64,000 nt of DNA from Phoronis australis. Taxonomy: Eukaryota; Phoronida; Phoronidae. The position numbers were made by a program, and so were the translations under genes. The notes beneath the pieces are model-generated. The model saw nothing but the letters and a program-made list of their open reading frames with translations, did no database searches and was not told where the DNA came from. Positions 47,243-60,300 of this stretch are shown here, in pieces (within the stretch, counting starts at the first letter, position 1; the number at the start of each line of letters is the position of its first letter). The stretch is from NCBI GenBank assembly GCA_002633005.1, contig NMRA01000518.1, positions 156,743-220,742 on the forward strand. Reading direction: 5' to 3'.

Positions 47243-48699
47243 GAGAATCCTACACTCGCCTCAGGTTTATACCAAGGGCAAAATCTCTTAGGAATTTCCT
47301 TAAAATCTCGATTCTTGCAGAGCACTGAATTGACCTTGAGACAGCACAGCCGGACAGTCTCACCGCGTTTCTTAAGTTGGGGTTCGTCTCCGTTTGAATG
47401 AACATCGGAATTCTCAGCCTAAAATGACTCCTTTTAAGAAGTTGTTTGCATGTCCTTTCGACTGGAGTACGTACAGTTGCGACACCCGATTTGTCAATCA
47501 TAACCTTATCACCTTCATGGAATTCCGGCATTGTTTAGTTGGGGCGTGTTTGGTTGTTAGTATTAATGTTTTGCAAACGATAAAAGTAAGGCCTGTGGAT
47601 TTCTACTTTGCACTACTTTTGTATCAAAAAATATATACTCGGTGTTATTAACCAGTCGTGTCGTTACACACTCTAGGTCATCGATGTGAGAAAACTTACT
47701 ATGTGTTCTAAATTGCTGGAAACAACTAAAACAAGCAGTGACATGCAGACAGCAGTATCGACCCAGTCGAGCATTTTCTACTGACATGGAAACTAAGTTG
47801 GAAATCAAGGATGGGTTAAATTCAGGAAATTATCGCCTAGTCGTAAAATGCCTAAAATATGTGCTACGTCACTTTGCAGTTATGTATACTAGCGCAGTTC
47901 TTGAAAGTTTGGTCGAGATTAAGAAAATACGATGAAATCATAAAATACTGACAATATGCGCTACGGCTCTTCTTTGAATGTTTGTTTGAATATGTAGGAG
48001 GAGTTGCTCACAGAAAAGTATTTCCCTAATAGACGGATGCAAGAAATTCAAGAATGGTCAAAGTTCAGGGAAATCCCTTCGAATTGCGCAATGCCGACAA
48101 TACGCCCTACGGCAGTTCGTAACCATACTTTTTTGAAAGTTTGTTAGAAATTCATTGAGCATGCTGGAGTTTCGCACGGACCCACGTACACACAGGCATT
48201 TTCCTAAGCCTTCGGCGAGAACTTACAAAGAACAGAAAACTGTTTCAACTCAGAGTGTTTTTGCAAGTTCTCCAAAGAAAATTCTTCTGGGCTCAAGAGG
48301 AACTACGAAGGGATTATAATAGCATGCAGATGTCAATAAACCCACTGAAAGGAAATAGCGAAGCATTTATACCCGTGTAAATATAGAGGGTCTTCCTTTT
48401 GGTAATTACAAAAGACCACAAAGAAGCTTATTTCTTTACTTACTATAAAACATAGAACTCCGTGCAATACTTTTAGGAACGGCCTTTATCAAAGACTCGG
48501 GTAACTGCGAAAAATTGTCTTTGCTATATCCGGCACTAAATTTAAACTCGTACCCAGTCAATGTTACCGGAGACCCAGTGTGCCGGTATTGGAGACTCGG
48601 CGTAGGTTTAGTTAATCATCTCAACACTACCACATCCAAATACCCTCCGTGAAAAACTTGCGACGGAAACCCAGCTTCATGACTGGTTCTTAGTAGCAG

Positions 48700-48795
48700 G
48701 AACATAATAGGTGAGAAAAGGGATTTTGCGCGGATTCGAGCCTGCAACCCACACGGTCGCAGTCTAACGCGACGCGTGCTAAATCTCTTTCGATG
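48700..48795 (-). repeat. tRNA-derived SINE or tRNA pseudogene
   Basis: On the minus strand TTAGCACGCGTCGCGTTAGA and GACTGCGACCGTGTGGGTTG are followed by CAGGCTCGAATCCGC, which resembles an A-box region, anticodon arm and B-box. The arms do not make a full cloverleaf by eye. Confidence 0.45.
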
Positions 48796-49603
48796 ACAGT
48801 ATTTCAAATGCATTTAACTAGGCGAATGTCTGTCTGACAACGGCGAGACTTAGCGATCTGTAATGAAATCACAAAAACACAACGGGTTTCGTTATTTTTT
48901 CGCGGTGGTCAAAGCTGATCGCTTCAAGAAGTCTATCCCATTTAAAAACAATACTTAAAATGCCGCCGGATAACCGTTAATGCTATTTTTAAAAGAAACA
49001 GGTTTAATTCTTACTTACTCCCTGAAATGCAAATTGCATGAAGATGCCAACTTTTTTGGCCATAATGCCACTGGATTTCACGAAAGTTTGGTTGAACTTT
49101 TCTCTGAGTAATTACCATACCGTGATCTATCATGAACAACATCCCTCAAGAGTGCTTTCCCACTGAGTCCATATTCTCTCGGCCTAACATTCTTTACTGA
49201 CCGCAAGCAGAACGGCCTTAAGACAAATTGAAATTTAATCTTAAAAATGACTTATATTTAACATTTAGCTTAGCTACGTCAGTTTTCTTGGTACTGGCCC
49301 AGGGGCCACAAATTACGTCTCGCTTGTTTTCAAGCCAAGTTAAGCTAGAAAACGATTGAATTAAGAAAACAATTTTGATGAATGACTTTTGTAACTTCTA
49401 GGACATTAGATTATTTGAAAATAAAAACAAACCAATAATCCCAGAATGGGATTAATGTAACCTGCCTAAGGAGTTAACATCAGCCGATAATACCAAGCAG
49501 GATAGCGACCTTGAGAGTAGTTGTAAAAATTGAAAATTTACTTTAGAATCAGTTTCAATAGACTTTGTGCAACTTTTTGAACACTTTGGCGCAGTATACC
49601 TAC

Positions 49604-49731
49604 CATATTTTCAGGTTCATGTGGAACAGACTGTTGGAGTGACTTGCCAAGACCAGATTTTTCAAACCCAAAATTAACAAAAAGAGTAGATTGCCGCCTA
49701 TAGATTGACGGGAACATCTGGTAATCTTCGC
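49604..49731 (-). CDS. Possible exon of a SPRY-domain protein
   Basis: Minus strand, after the acceptor TTCCGTTACTAG and before GTAGGT: GEDYQMFPSIYRRQSTLFVN followed by FGFEKSGLGKS...EPENM. The pattern of a FPSIY turn followed by LFVNFG resembles the C-terminal half of SPRY domains. Phase 1 to 0. No partner exons were found, so it may be a gene fragment. Confidence 0.3.
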
Positions 49732-50184
49732 CTAGTAACGGAAGTCGAGGTGAAAACAAAGCCGTAGCAACGATAGCGGACACGCCAGTCTAAGTCCACT
49801 GAGCGAGTGGTCTCCTTCATTTTACTTATGGTTTATAATACTTCAGATCTGTATTTTTTTGCCAATATTGTGTTTTATTGCAAGTTCGCAAGGATGTGTT
49901 CGAATCGCGATCGCATCCTAAAGAATACGGAAAGAGAAGGTTTATTTTTCTAAAAAACCCAAAGTCGATCGGTTTTGAGGAAACTTGCTGGACCCGTGTC
50001 GAGGTCACAGCCGAAGGTGATCGCTACAGCGGAAATAAATAAAATGCATAATTTTCACGAAACCCAAGGATTTTGTATGTCCGCCACGTTCTGGAGACAA
50101 TTACAATACACAAGCAGAGATACAGCCTACAAGAACAAATAATGTTTGGGTTGTAAAGTCACGTAATCGAATGGAATTAGATAG

Positions 50185-50292
50185 AGAGTGCTACGAGTGT
50201 CTCTATATATCAGAGTGCTACGACTGTCTCCATGTATCAGAGTGCTACGAGTGTCTCCATGTATCAGAGTGCTACGAGTGTCTCGATGTATC
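50185..50292. repeat. Tandem repeat, 27 bp x 4
   Basis: Four copies of AGAGTGCTACGAGTGTCTCC plus ATGTATC, with few changes. Confidence 0.95.
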
Positions 50293-50654
50293 AGTCATAC
50301 TACTGGTCTTAATCATCTCCTATTATTGTCTCTTGCGTTGATCAAAAATGAAAAATTAATTCTTACAAGAGACTCGTCATAAAAACAAAAAATCGACACA
50401 ACTTTGTCGCAACTGTTGCCCATAAATTTAGTTGTGTTTCAGGTTTAATAAATGTCTTTATAAATATATTTATCTGAACAAATACGAATACACCACAGCC
50501 TGCGTTGAAGCATCCTAATTCACCAGACGCCAAAGTGAACGTAAATCATTAAAATGATACTAAACCCTGTTTAGATAATTTCAAGCAATGCTCATTCTGT
50601 CGCCTGCTAATCCATCATTGGCAACTTTCTTGCAAGATAAAGCCATATCAATTA

Positions 50655-50922
50655 AAACACTCGCACTCCCTATGTCACAGGTTGGACATTATGGTCCTTG
50701 GTGGATGGTCTTTTCCCACAGATGCCGTGTAATTCGCTGAAAGCGTAGGTCACGCTTGACCAATTAGTAAAATTTGAAAGGAGTTTTCAAATTCCTCTCC
50801 AAACTTCTGAGGGTTGTCGAGGGTCACAGAGCATTATTTTGTTTCAGAGAACGGGATGGGAAAATAGTTTTTAATATCTGCTAATAGACCAAAACTGGGT
50901 TTGGTATCCTTTAAGGTTATCT
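50655..50922 (+). repeat. Dispersed repeat family B, copy 2
   Basis: Collinear with 57590-57863: CACTCCCTATGTCA, GGTGG-TGGTCTTT-CCC, GCGTA-GTCACGCTTG, GAGGGTTGTCG, TTTTTAATATCTG and GGGTTTGGTATCCTTTAA. Confidence 0.9.
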
Positions 50923-53900
50923 CAAACCTTATTTAGTGGCATCCATTCTAACTCATATATCAAAAAACTAAGCTTTGTCAGCTAGTAAAAGTCTATATTT
51001 TTGAAAGAAAAAATATCAAGTATTTGTGTACCGTTATTATTATTATCTTAACATATTTTTAAATCCAAATTTCATTCTTAAGAAAGGTACATTCATAACG
51101 CCACGGTCGATTTTAATGAAACCTCTGTTAATTGAAAACTTCACCAGTTACCTCAAAACCGCTATTAGGAATTTTCGATTAGTCTTTTCGTTTGGTTTCT
51201 ATGGCAAATCAAATAGCAAAACGTAAGGAATTTTTGTAAAAATTAGAAGTCGTATTCGTCTTTATTACATTATGCAAAAATTAGACGTTTTTATCGAAAA
51301 CCCTTACAATGTTTTTGAGATTGATGATTAAATATTAACAATAATATATTAATTTTGGAAAGTTTCAGCTAACTCCACCAGGCCGTTTCCGAGAAGTTGT
51401 GTTCCTAAGTCCAAATAAAGTCGATTTGCCGAAGCCGAGAAAAATCAGATTAAAGTGGGACGAGTGAAAATTTCAAAGTCTTCGGTTAATTATTCGGTGA
51501 AAACTTGTTTTCGGTAAATATAACCTACACATGCCTTAACCATATTAGTTATTTCAACATTCACTCTCACTGTCAACTGAATTTGTCGTGCTTAATTAAC
51601 TTAATTATCATTAAAACGTACCGTCCTTAGGCACGAGGTAAGACCAACTGTTACTGTTTTTGACCTACTTAAAAGTAGACCCCAGCTCATACATACACCT
51701 GTAGTGCCGGATGACTGACACGAAACCAAGTAAGAAATGGATAACAAAACTCGAGTCGGTAGTTAAAGCATGTTGTTAGCATGAGATCGAAACAGCGAAA
51801 TGTCAATTTATTTATTGAACTAAGGAATTTGGGAGAGGATTTATCTCATTTCACAACTTGCTGTTGTCATGAACACAGAGGCGTGAGGCAACTCGTAGCA
51901 TTTGTTCTCAACGGTCGTATGCATGTAGACGCACAACTTCCTCAGGATCAAAACTACGTTTTGTCTTTGTTTTCCCCGGCACCGTTCCATCATAAGTACT
52001 CTATTATGGCAACTCAGTAAATGAAAGGACGGAGGGTACATACGAAGCTGCTCTGTATACCTGGCAGGAGATTCTATTTGAGTGACTGCCCTGTAACCTT
52101 TAACCTTGGATAAGTAGTAAACAAATATCCACGCGGTTATGCGGTTCCAAGGTGGTTCTGCTAAATCTGTTTTTTTCTGGCTACACCGTATGCATTTTGT
52201 ATTTAAAGTTCCCCGAGAATGAAGGTAAGGTATTTAGATACACACATGTGAAATATTGTGAAAATGGCCAATTTTTGTGAATAAGGTTTGAGATATCCTT
52301 AAGTATTCATATTACTTATGTTTTATTTTGTTCACTGGTTGAGAATTCAACGTGAAAGCTCGTCAAAAATATCTTTAAAACAACTCCTGACAAAATTACA
52401 ATCTCTCAAAGTCTAATACAGGGTAATTCATTTTCCCCTGTGAATGAACTTTCAGAAAAATCACAAAATACACGATACGTGCGAAGGAAAACACTGTGGT
52501 GACCACGGAGTTTCTAATCTCCCTTCCACTTATAGTAAATGCGCGCATGCACTCACAGTCAGTTGTTTGAAGCCGCTTGAGATCAAAGGTCACATTTCCC
52601 ATATAATGGAAGTGTGCTACGTATATAGCTTGCCGTACCAGATAAGGAGACGTGCTTTGTCTTGTGGGAAAAAATATAGCAAATCGTTTTTTTTTGAAAC
52701 TTGAAACTAAAAGAAAATGCTTTGATATGAACAAATTGTAAAAATACCAGGTGAGCTGGTTGAATTCTGTTTCAGTGGCAGAGATCCACGTTGAATATTG
52801 CACTTTTGTCTGTTTATCGCGTTCCAGATCTCTTTAAAAGACGAAATCCAGCACCAAGTGGCACTTCGCGTTTTCACAACAAAATCTTTCAAGTGTTGAA
52901 TTCACGCTAAAAGTGGTTTTATACCCAGCGCAAGGTTAACATTCAAGCAATCTACCTACTTCAAGATCGTTTATAGCATTTTACTGTGAAAATAATCACG
53001 TTTAACGAATCGTCTGCCCGCGTCCAGCGTTAATATTTATTGGGTGGCCAGGGAGTGCACAGGTTACGATCCAACTCTCTTTTATTCGTGACATGCAATT
53101 GATTGTAGCCTATTTTCTCAGAGCGATAAGCTCTCAAAAGTCATAAAATCAGTTTGAATGAGGGACATGCAATGGCTAAAACTTCTGGTGCTGGAAACTT
53201 GAAGTTATTTCTACTTGTATTTCGCGCCAGTTGTCTAAAATTTGCTAAAATTGACGTTAGCGCTGATTTAAATTTATCCCCAAAATGAAAGAGGGACAAT
53301 TTTACGGAAGCTGCCATTTTTTCAAAATTATAAGAAAACATTTCAGTTATCAATCATCCCACCTAGTTGTTCAAATATGTCAAAAATCTGTGATATGTCT
53401 TGTTTCCACTTTTGCCTGATTTTTTCCTGTAGTCGATTTCATAATTCATTAATTCAGGGAAAACATCTAAAATGTAATTCAAAGAATTTTTAACTTATCG
53501 GTATGTTGCGAGAATGTGACTTGACCAATAAATTTGATTTTATTACTTGCATCAAGTTATTTACGTGTATATATTATGTTAGTATTTGTATTGTATTGTA
53601 TTGTATAGTTATCAAATAAGTTACTGAAATAAAAGTACAAGGTATTATAAAACCTGTTTCCCAAAATAACCAGAAACGCAATTTCTTTTTTAGTAAGTCA
53701 TTTTTGAAAAATTGAAAAATCGATGTGCTCATGAACATGTATGGAATTTGAAATGTTACTTATGAGGCATGCTCTTTCAAAACTATAACTCTCCGTTGAA
53801 TTAAAAAATTAATTAGTTGTGCATGTTTTGATATGAAAGTTTTCAAAAAACCAAAAGCTCTCGGTTCTCAATCGCTGAAAATTCGGATCAAAACAACTGA

Positions 53901-55079
53901 AGACTAATTTTTCAAACGATTCCTGTTTCCCAAAAATGACGATATATTATTAATCAGAGTTTCATTGTTTTTGTCACAACTGCTCCAAACTAAATAAAGT
54001 TACACGAAGCAAAATTTTCTACAGTGAACAGATCTTGGTCTCAAAGGTTCCACTGAAGCCTGCCGCAGATTCAGTAGTGGTGGGGTGGTGGCACATATCT
54101 CGCATAAAACCCTAACCAGTATTTCAGAGTTCTTCCAGCACTTTGAAAGAAATTCTGGGATTGTGGGATAAAACTGCATGGCTCAGTTTGGGCATCAGTC
54201 AACACCGCGACCACACCGGCCGCCGGTCCCAGGCCACTCGACCTCGGGAACAGAAGGTCGTTATTTTTCTAATTTCCGTAAGTAAATAACTCAGAAATTG
54301 GTCCTTAGTCGCTTCACGAATACATAAAGAGGTGGAAATATGTATATCATGTAGTTGACAAGCGAACGCTAAAACCATACAATGTGCAAACAGCTCTGCA
54401 AGCGCCATGTTCATGTTCAAGTTGGGGTCGGGAAATTGCGTGACCTCAAGTTCCCGACAACCTATTCTTTTGTTGAAGAATGAACTGCCTATGTATAATA
54501 GAGAGTATTTGTCAAGCCAGTGGACGGGTTCGTTCTGTGACGATTACTTCGTAAGCCTTTTCTTATAACGTACACACAGGTCACTGGTTTTGAGTAAATA
54601 CACGATTTGCCTCAGCATTGTGTCTGGCTACTAGTGAACAGGAAATACCAGTACTGTGAACAGTGTCAACGGTCGTAAAAATGGTTGGTTTGTAAAATAT
54701 CCTGATAAAACCTGATTGAAAGAAGGAGAATGTGTAAGTATTTTCAACATCCATGTCTTATTATAAATGGCTATAATTTGGCTCCCGTATACGTCAGAAT
54801 CTGTCACCGAAAATATCCTAAGCGAAACGTCCTATGAATCCCATTGTTGAGACATACGCCCAGCAAAATCATCTGATTCGAGGAGGATTTATTCCCGCGG
54901 ATGTACGATGTAGCTTTTTGTGCTGAGTACCGAATTCTGTAAAGTTTATGTGTACATCACGGCGAGACCAAAATTGCAAACATCCCTCTCAAGCTGAGAG
55001 TTAGACGGGAAAACGACTGTAAATTGAAGGTGTATCTCGCCCATGTTCAGGTGCATGACTAAAAACTAAAATAGAATTA

Positions 55080-55426
55080 GACCCTAACATGATTTACTCT
55101 CATAAAATCGATCTCATAACACTCCATACCGCTATAAGAGTCCATTTCCAGTCAAGTTACCATCTCAAGCCAACTTGATGTGAAAAGTGTCTCTATGTGT
55201 AAAACGTTTTAATATCATGACTTACAGGGGTAACTCTAACTCCCATAAGGGCACTTCAGTTGTCATGGAACTCACTGCAATGAGACAAGCTGACTTAAAT
55301 AAATGTGCTACACTTGCTGATGCTGATTTATCTCTGTGAACTGCTGTTGTGAGAACTGCTACAGATATGTACACACCCCGTAACACGTACACGTATTTTT
55401 GTATTTTACTTCTACTACTACCACTG

Positions 55427-55471
<45 letters not shown>

Positions 55472-55670
55472 AGTGCCGCCGCCGCTGCTGCTGCTTGTAA
55501 TACGTGCATGGGCGATTTTGAATTTGCAATTTTAGGGTTGGCCGAATACTGAAGCGTTTATTTGAGTCGCTGATGGTTTCCATGTTCTTGTTTGGAACTG
55601 GAAAATGTAGTTCTGTCACAGACAGGTATATGAATGACTTGTTGACTAATATATATATATATGAGAAGGG
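55080..55670. mobile_element. Dispersed repeat family C, fullest copy, with CTG run
   Basis: The left end (TTTACTCTCATAAAATCGAT) is the reverse complement of the family's right end as seen at 29580-29600; the right part (TTTTAGGGTTGGCC, GAGTCGCTGATGGTTTCCAT) matches the other copies. A CTG/TGC trinucleotide run of about 14 units (55429-55470) lies in the middle. The Leu- and Ser-rich frames across it are artefacts. Confidence 0.6.
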
Positions 55671-56744
55671 CATTTGAACTTGGATAAGGCTCAGATGTGA
55701 TAGGGCCTAATATTAAGGCAGAGTTGATGAGAACGGACCTGGGTTGTTGTTGTTGTATATACAGAGTGCGAGTGACTCCTAAGAGCCAACTGCAACCTGT
55801 CGTCTGGAGGCAGTAATCCTACATTAGGCTAGTGTGTTCACTAGTCGGAAATATCTGCTATTTCAGTTCCAGGAAGGGGTTTGGGTAGGTGTTTACATAC
55901 TACGGTCCATTTCGCGCACCCAGGCCAGAGAATGACCGCGGCGCACCGCAGCTGCTCGCTGTCGCTCCTGATTATGGCTACCAAGTAATAGCTACATTGT
56001 GTAAGCCAGCCGACCGCATAAAACGTCGGTGCAGTATTATCTAACAATTGGCAAGGCCTGAATAAGACATCAGAATGATATTCACAAATAAAACCACCAG
56101 GGCATCGAATTAAATTTTTAGGTTCACATTGAAAACCCTTGCTCAAAATCGATTAAATACAGTGGTCGAACGATGGAAATTGATGTACAACTCACCGATA
56201 AACAAAAACTTGTGACATTTGCGGAATTAATACGCGCCACACACTTCTTGAATCATATGTTCAGTATTATCAATAAAATGTTTGAATTCAAAATATCTTG
56301 TCTTTATAACTCTTTATTCATTCTATGAACTGTTAATTAAGTTGCCTTTCAGTTGAAAAACCGCCATTTGTTTTCCAATTTGCTTCAGTAAGTGGGAATC
56401 ATCTTCCCCGCGCATTATCAACTTTCCGCGTGAAAAAATAAAAATTAAAAAGCAAAATAATAGTCAGATAGGTGAGTGCCTGATTAGACAGTTTAGAGTG
56501 ATTTGAGGACCAATTACTTCCACTAAATAACAGGCTTACCGTCGTTCAAATTAATCTGGAGTATAGTGTATTTACAAACCAAGTATTTCTCTGTTGTCGA
56601 TAGTTCTAAGACACAGTCCAGATAACACTTCCTGTCGATTTTAACTATTTAGAAGAACAGTCGGCCTTTGCTTAGTTGGAAATCCAACAATGTTCTAATT
56701 TTTCCTGATCTGTTTCAAGCTCCACTTATAGTTAGGTTAGTTCA

Positions 56745-56855
56745 CTATGTTGCTCAGTGGTTTGAGATGCGGCCTCTAGTTTTGGAGACCCTGGCTTTAC
56801 TGGCAGACACTCGAGCATAGCACATACGTGTCTCCCACTCCTCTGAGCTCGGTCT
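56745..56855 (+). repeat. tRNA-like remnant (possible SINE head)
   Basis: GTTGCTCAGTGGTTTGAGATGC resembles a tRNA A-box and D-arm, followed by an anticodon-arm-like segment; the B-box is poor. Confidence 0.4.
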
Positions 56856-57318
56856 TGCTGGTGAGTTTATGTGCAAGGGAGTAAATATAACGCGAAAGTG
56901 ATTTTTGGAGCAGTGCTCATATTTTTTCACTGTGCACGTTCCAAATGTTTAAACTTCCAACATTACGCCGACCTCACTTTGAATGTGCGTGCCTTATGTT
57001 ACAAGAGCGTTACATTTACTCATAATGATACGTGACCAAATGTGCAGGAACTGGAGACTGAAAATAGTGCGTTCATGACCAATTGGGGTAGCTGGGCCTT
57101 TATTGGCACACACAGGTATGTACCTAATTGTTACCCAAGAGGTTACAATATAAGCGCGTTCATGACGAAAGTATAAAGGCAGGCACGATGGAGGCTGATA
57201 TACAAAGTCAGATAAGAGATAAGTATCCCTTTAGGGCCTTCCGTACTAACGCAACATGATCGCGTAACTTCAGACAGTCGACGCGTTGATGTTTATGGGC
57301 GTTACGGTCACTTTCCAG

Positions 57319-60300
57319 GCTGGCAGGCCGTAATGCAGTTTAAATCCAATAGACATTCTGTATGGTTTCAACCTCTACAAGAGGATGGCGTTTTGGGAGA
57401 AACTTTTACGAAATCCGGAGTGACTTTTTCCTGGAAGCACCCAACAAATGGGTCCCTTTTAATCATTCTAAAGGACCGTGAGTGTTTCCCATGTAAAAAG
57501 GATACTAAAACCTGTTTCATGATTCAAGCCAATCCTCGTTGTGTCACCTGTTGGCGTGGATCTTGAAGTATAACAGCAGTAATAAGCCAAAAACTCACAC
57601 TCCCTATGTCAGAGATTAGACATCATGGTTTTTGGTGACCCAGCAATGGTGGGTGGTCTTTCCCCGCAGTTGCCGTGTAAGTAATGCGCCAAAAGCGTAA
57701 GTCACGCTTGCCCGTTTTGCAAAATTTTGAACAATTTTAAAAATGTTGAGGGTTGTCGGGTGATTACAGACTCTGAGAGCATTACTTTGTTTCAGTGAAT
57801 TTGGATAGATAAGCCGTTTTTAATATCTGTTAATAGGTCAAAACAGGGTTTGGTATCCTTTAAGTGCGCTTGAGTGGGTTTGCACACAACGAAACTGACA
57901 CTTGGGATATAAAAAAAATCTTATAATACAAATCTTCGTCGCAAGTCTATCAGCTCAACTTTATGCTAAGTAAAACACAACCCCACACAAGCAGCTTTAG
58001 CCAGCTGAACTGCAAAAAAGTGTTCTGCACTATGTATCTCATTGGTTCTGCATACCAGCAATCCCAAGTAAAGGTTTTCGATCACGTGCTCCGCTTTTAC
58101 AGTTGCTACATCTCACGGAGACTTGCGTGATCTCGCCATTCTCCCCGCCGAAATTAACCTGACGATCGAACCCATCTTAGAATCCATATTGGCTTACTTT
58201 CAGCCGGGAATTCAACATTGACACAGGAGGAACTGATAGCTGTGATTGTGACGCCCTCTGTCGGAGGCACTCTTATCATAGCTGTGACCGTAGGACTTTG
58301 TATCTGGTGGTTTAAATGCCGAACCAGACCAGAAGAGGAGAAAAATACAAGCAACCACATAGTCCTTCATGACAGGTGAGAAGTTGCAAAAATGTACAAA
58401 AGCTGCCCAAGGCACACACGCAAGTGAGAATAAACAAATATTTAACGTAAACCAAATTTATTGAAGGATGTATACATGTGTATGTATCATACTTTCTAAA
58501 TGCCACAATAAAAAATTATAATGTCAGTAATACTTAATTTCAGAAAAATATAAATTGCTCAGTTCATATTTTGTATGTTACAGAATCTACCATAGAACAC
58601 GGGAAATACTTTTTCACATCTGTCGTTTTTAACAGCCCAACTATTGAGCAAGACTTGTAAGACCATTGCATTTCTTTACAAACCTTACGAAAAGTTTTGG
58701 CTGCAAAGGTCATTGATTCCTTTTGTTATTTCTCTGTCGGGAGTGAGCGCCCTCCGTTGGCAATGCCTATACGCTAAAATCAGTATTTGTTGTCAAAATC
58801 CTGTCGCTCGGTATTTGTGTATTACCGCAATTTTCACAACCACATTGTAAATGGTATTTACGTTTAGCCAATTGGCAAAATATTGTCGTTAAGAGTTTTA
58901 TCTCAACAGCACACGCAGTTCCATGCTACCGTGTGAATACATTGTGTCTTTCATAATTAGAAGTATTGACACCGTGCCACATGAAGCATTCGATGTTTTG
59001 AGTACAATTTACTATTCTAGAGGCCCGCCTACGGCTCCGTTCGATGACGAACCAATGTGAGTAACGGGATGCCAGCTTCATTTGAGCTTACACTCGCAGA
59101 TCTGAAATTACCTCGGCACATTTTCGCATTTGTTTGGTTAATCATGCCTCTGAGCTTTCTAAGAAATGAATGTCAGGGGAAGAAGTAATTCAATAGCCGA
59201 GCCTGTAAATTTCACCTCTGAACCCCAGTCCTGAACAAGCAGACACTATGCAAACCCACGATACAAATCCCCGAATTCGCACCCCTATATTCCGCACACG
59301 TCCCAAAACTGCTCCATAGACTGGGACCAAACTCCAGTTCCGGCGAGCAGTCCTCGGGACTGGGGTTTGGTCCTCAGGTATGGAGCTTTTTCGGCTTGTG
59401 TGTGGAGTTAAGGGGGGCGGTTCTGGGGGTTTTCTGGGGTTTTGATGTGCTTGGTGGTCCGTTTTCATCCCCTGAATGTACCAGGAGACGTCTGGGAAAC
59501 AATTTCAGATGTTTTCAGCAAAACTTTAATAAAACTAAAGGAATCATTTTGGGAATGCAATATTCCTTGCTATGGCAATAGGTTGTTGACGAGTATTGGC
59601 CGTCACCAAAAGCTCACTAACCACAGCTTTTTCTAATCGCTCATAACACGCTTCAGTAACATATTTTAGAGATTCGAGTTTGGCACTAAAGCTTAGTTTG
59701 GAAACCAGAGTCCACATATCTGTAAGCCTATTTGAGTATATTGGTTTATTGTGCACACAACAGTTTTCCATATTTTCGCCATTTTCTCACCAGATGACGA
59801 TTTGATCACTCCAAAGCGATATCTGGCGAGAAAATGCATTTTCCTCTCCTCCGCAGGCAGGGTTAAATCAGGAGAGCAATTGTGTTTTACAATAAAATCA
59901 GAAAATCAGAGATGTATGGAGGTATTAACACTTGTCTTCATAAAAGATGCCCCCATTCTAAGAAGTTTACTTTTAATGTGCATTTTTCTAGCGTTTATGG
60001 TCACCGCAAACCAAACCGGCCACCAAATATGCGAGCAATTATTTCAACCCAAACCACGACTAGCCTGCGACTACTGAGGCACCAGCAGCCAAAAATAGCC
60101 TCGTCACCCGTGGTCACCTCACGTAGCGAAGATATTAACGTGACCAGCCCACTCAGCACTCGCCAACTTCTACCGAGATTTGCTGGGGGTGGTGTAATTC
60201 GAGTGTGTCTCAAAAACTATTGAGTGCCATCTATGCAAATGTATATGACGTTACACTTACATCCGAACTTAGGTGCATGCGTCTGCCAAAACATGATAGA

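Larger units (their letters stand above)
46662..57318. other. Gene-poor region with repeats
   Basis: About 10.6 kb without a gene I can defend, except the possible SPRY-like exon at 49604-49731. It holds a MITE (47004-47242), a tRNA-like remnant (48700-48795), a 27-bp tandem repeat (50185-50292), a family B copy (50655-50922), a family C copy around a CTG run (55080-55670) and another tRNA-like piece (56745-56855). Upstream exons of the receptor at 57319 should lie here or be absent from the window's readable part. Confidence 0.5.

Noticed and set aside
51781-52020. Plus-strand 79-aa frame MRSKQRNVNLFIELRN.
   Set aside because: No known domain, no splice or promoter context; not distinguishable from a chance frame.
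55841-56146. Minus-strand 101-aa frame with several Cys (FQCEPKNLIRCPGGF).
   Set aside because: No recognised domain, no flanking splice evidence and no neighbours on that strand; a chance frame in a GC-richer patch is as likely.
57047-57114. Possible receptor exon reading ELETENSAFMTNWGSWAFIG after TGTGCAG and before GTATGT.
   Set aside because: It ends in phase 2 whereas the exon at 57319 needs phase 1; joining them gives a stop.
59793-59860. Possible receptor exon DDLITPKRYLARK after TTCTCACCAG.
   Set aside because: The frame does not fit the phase of the exon at 59021-59056, and the neighbouring exons already join without it.
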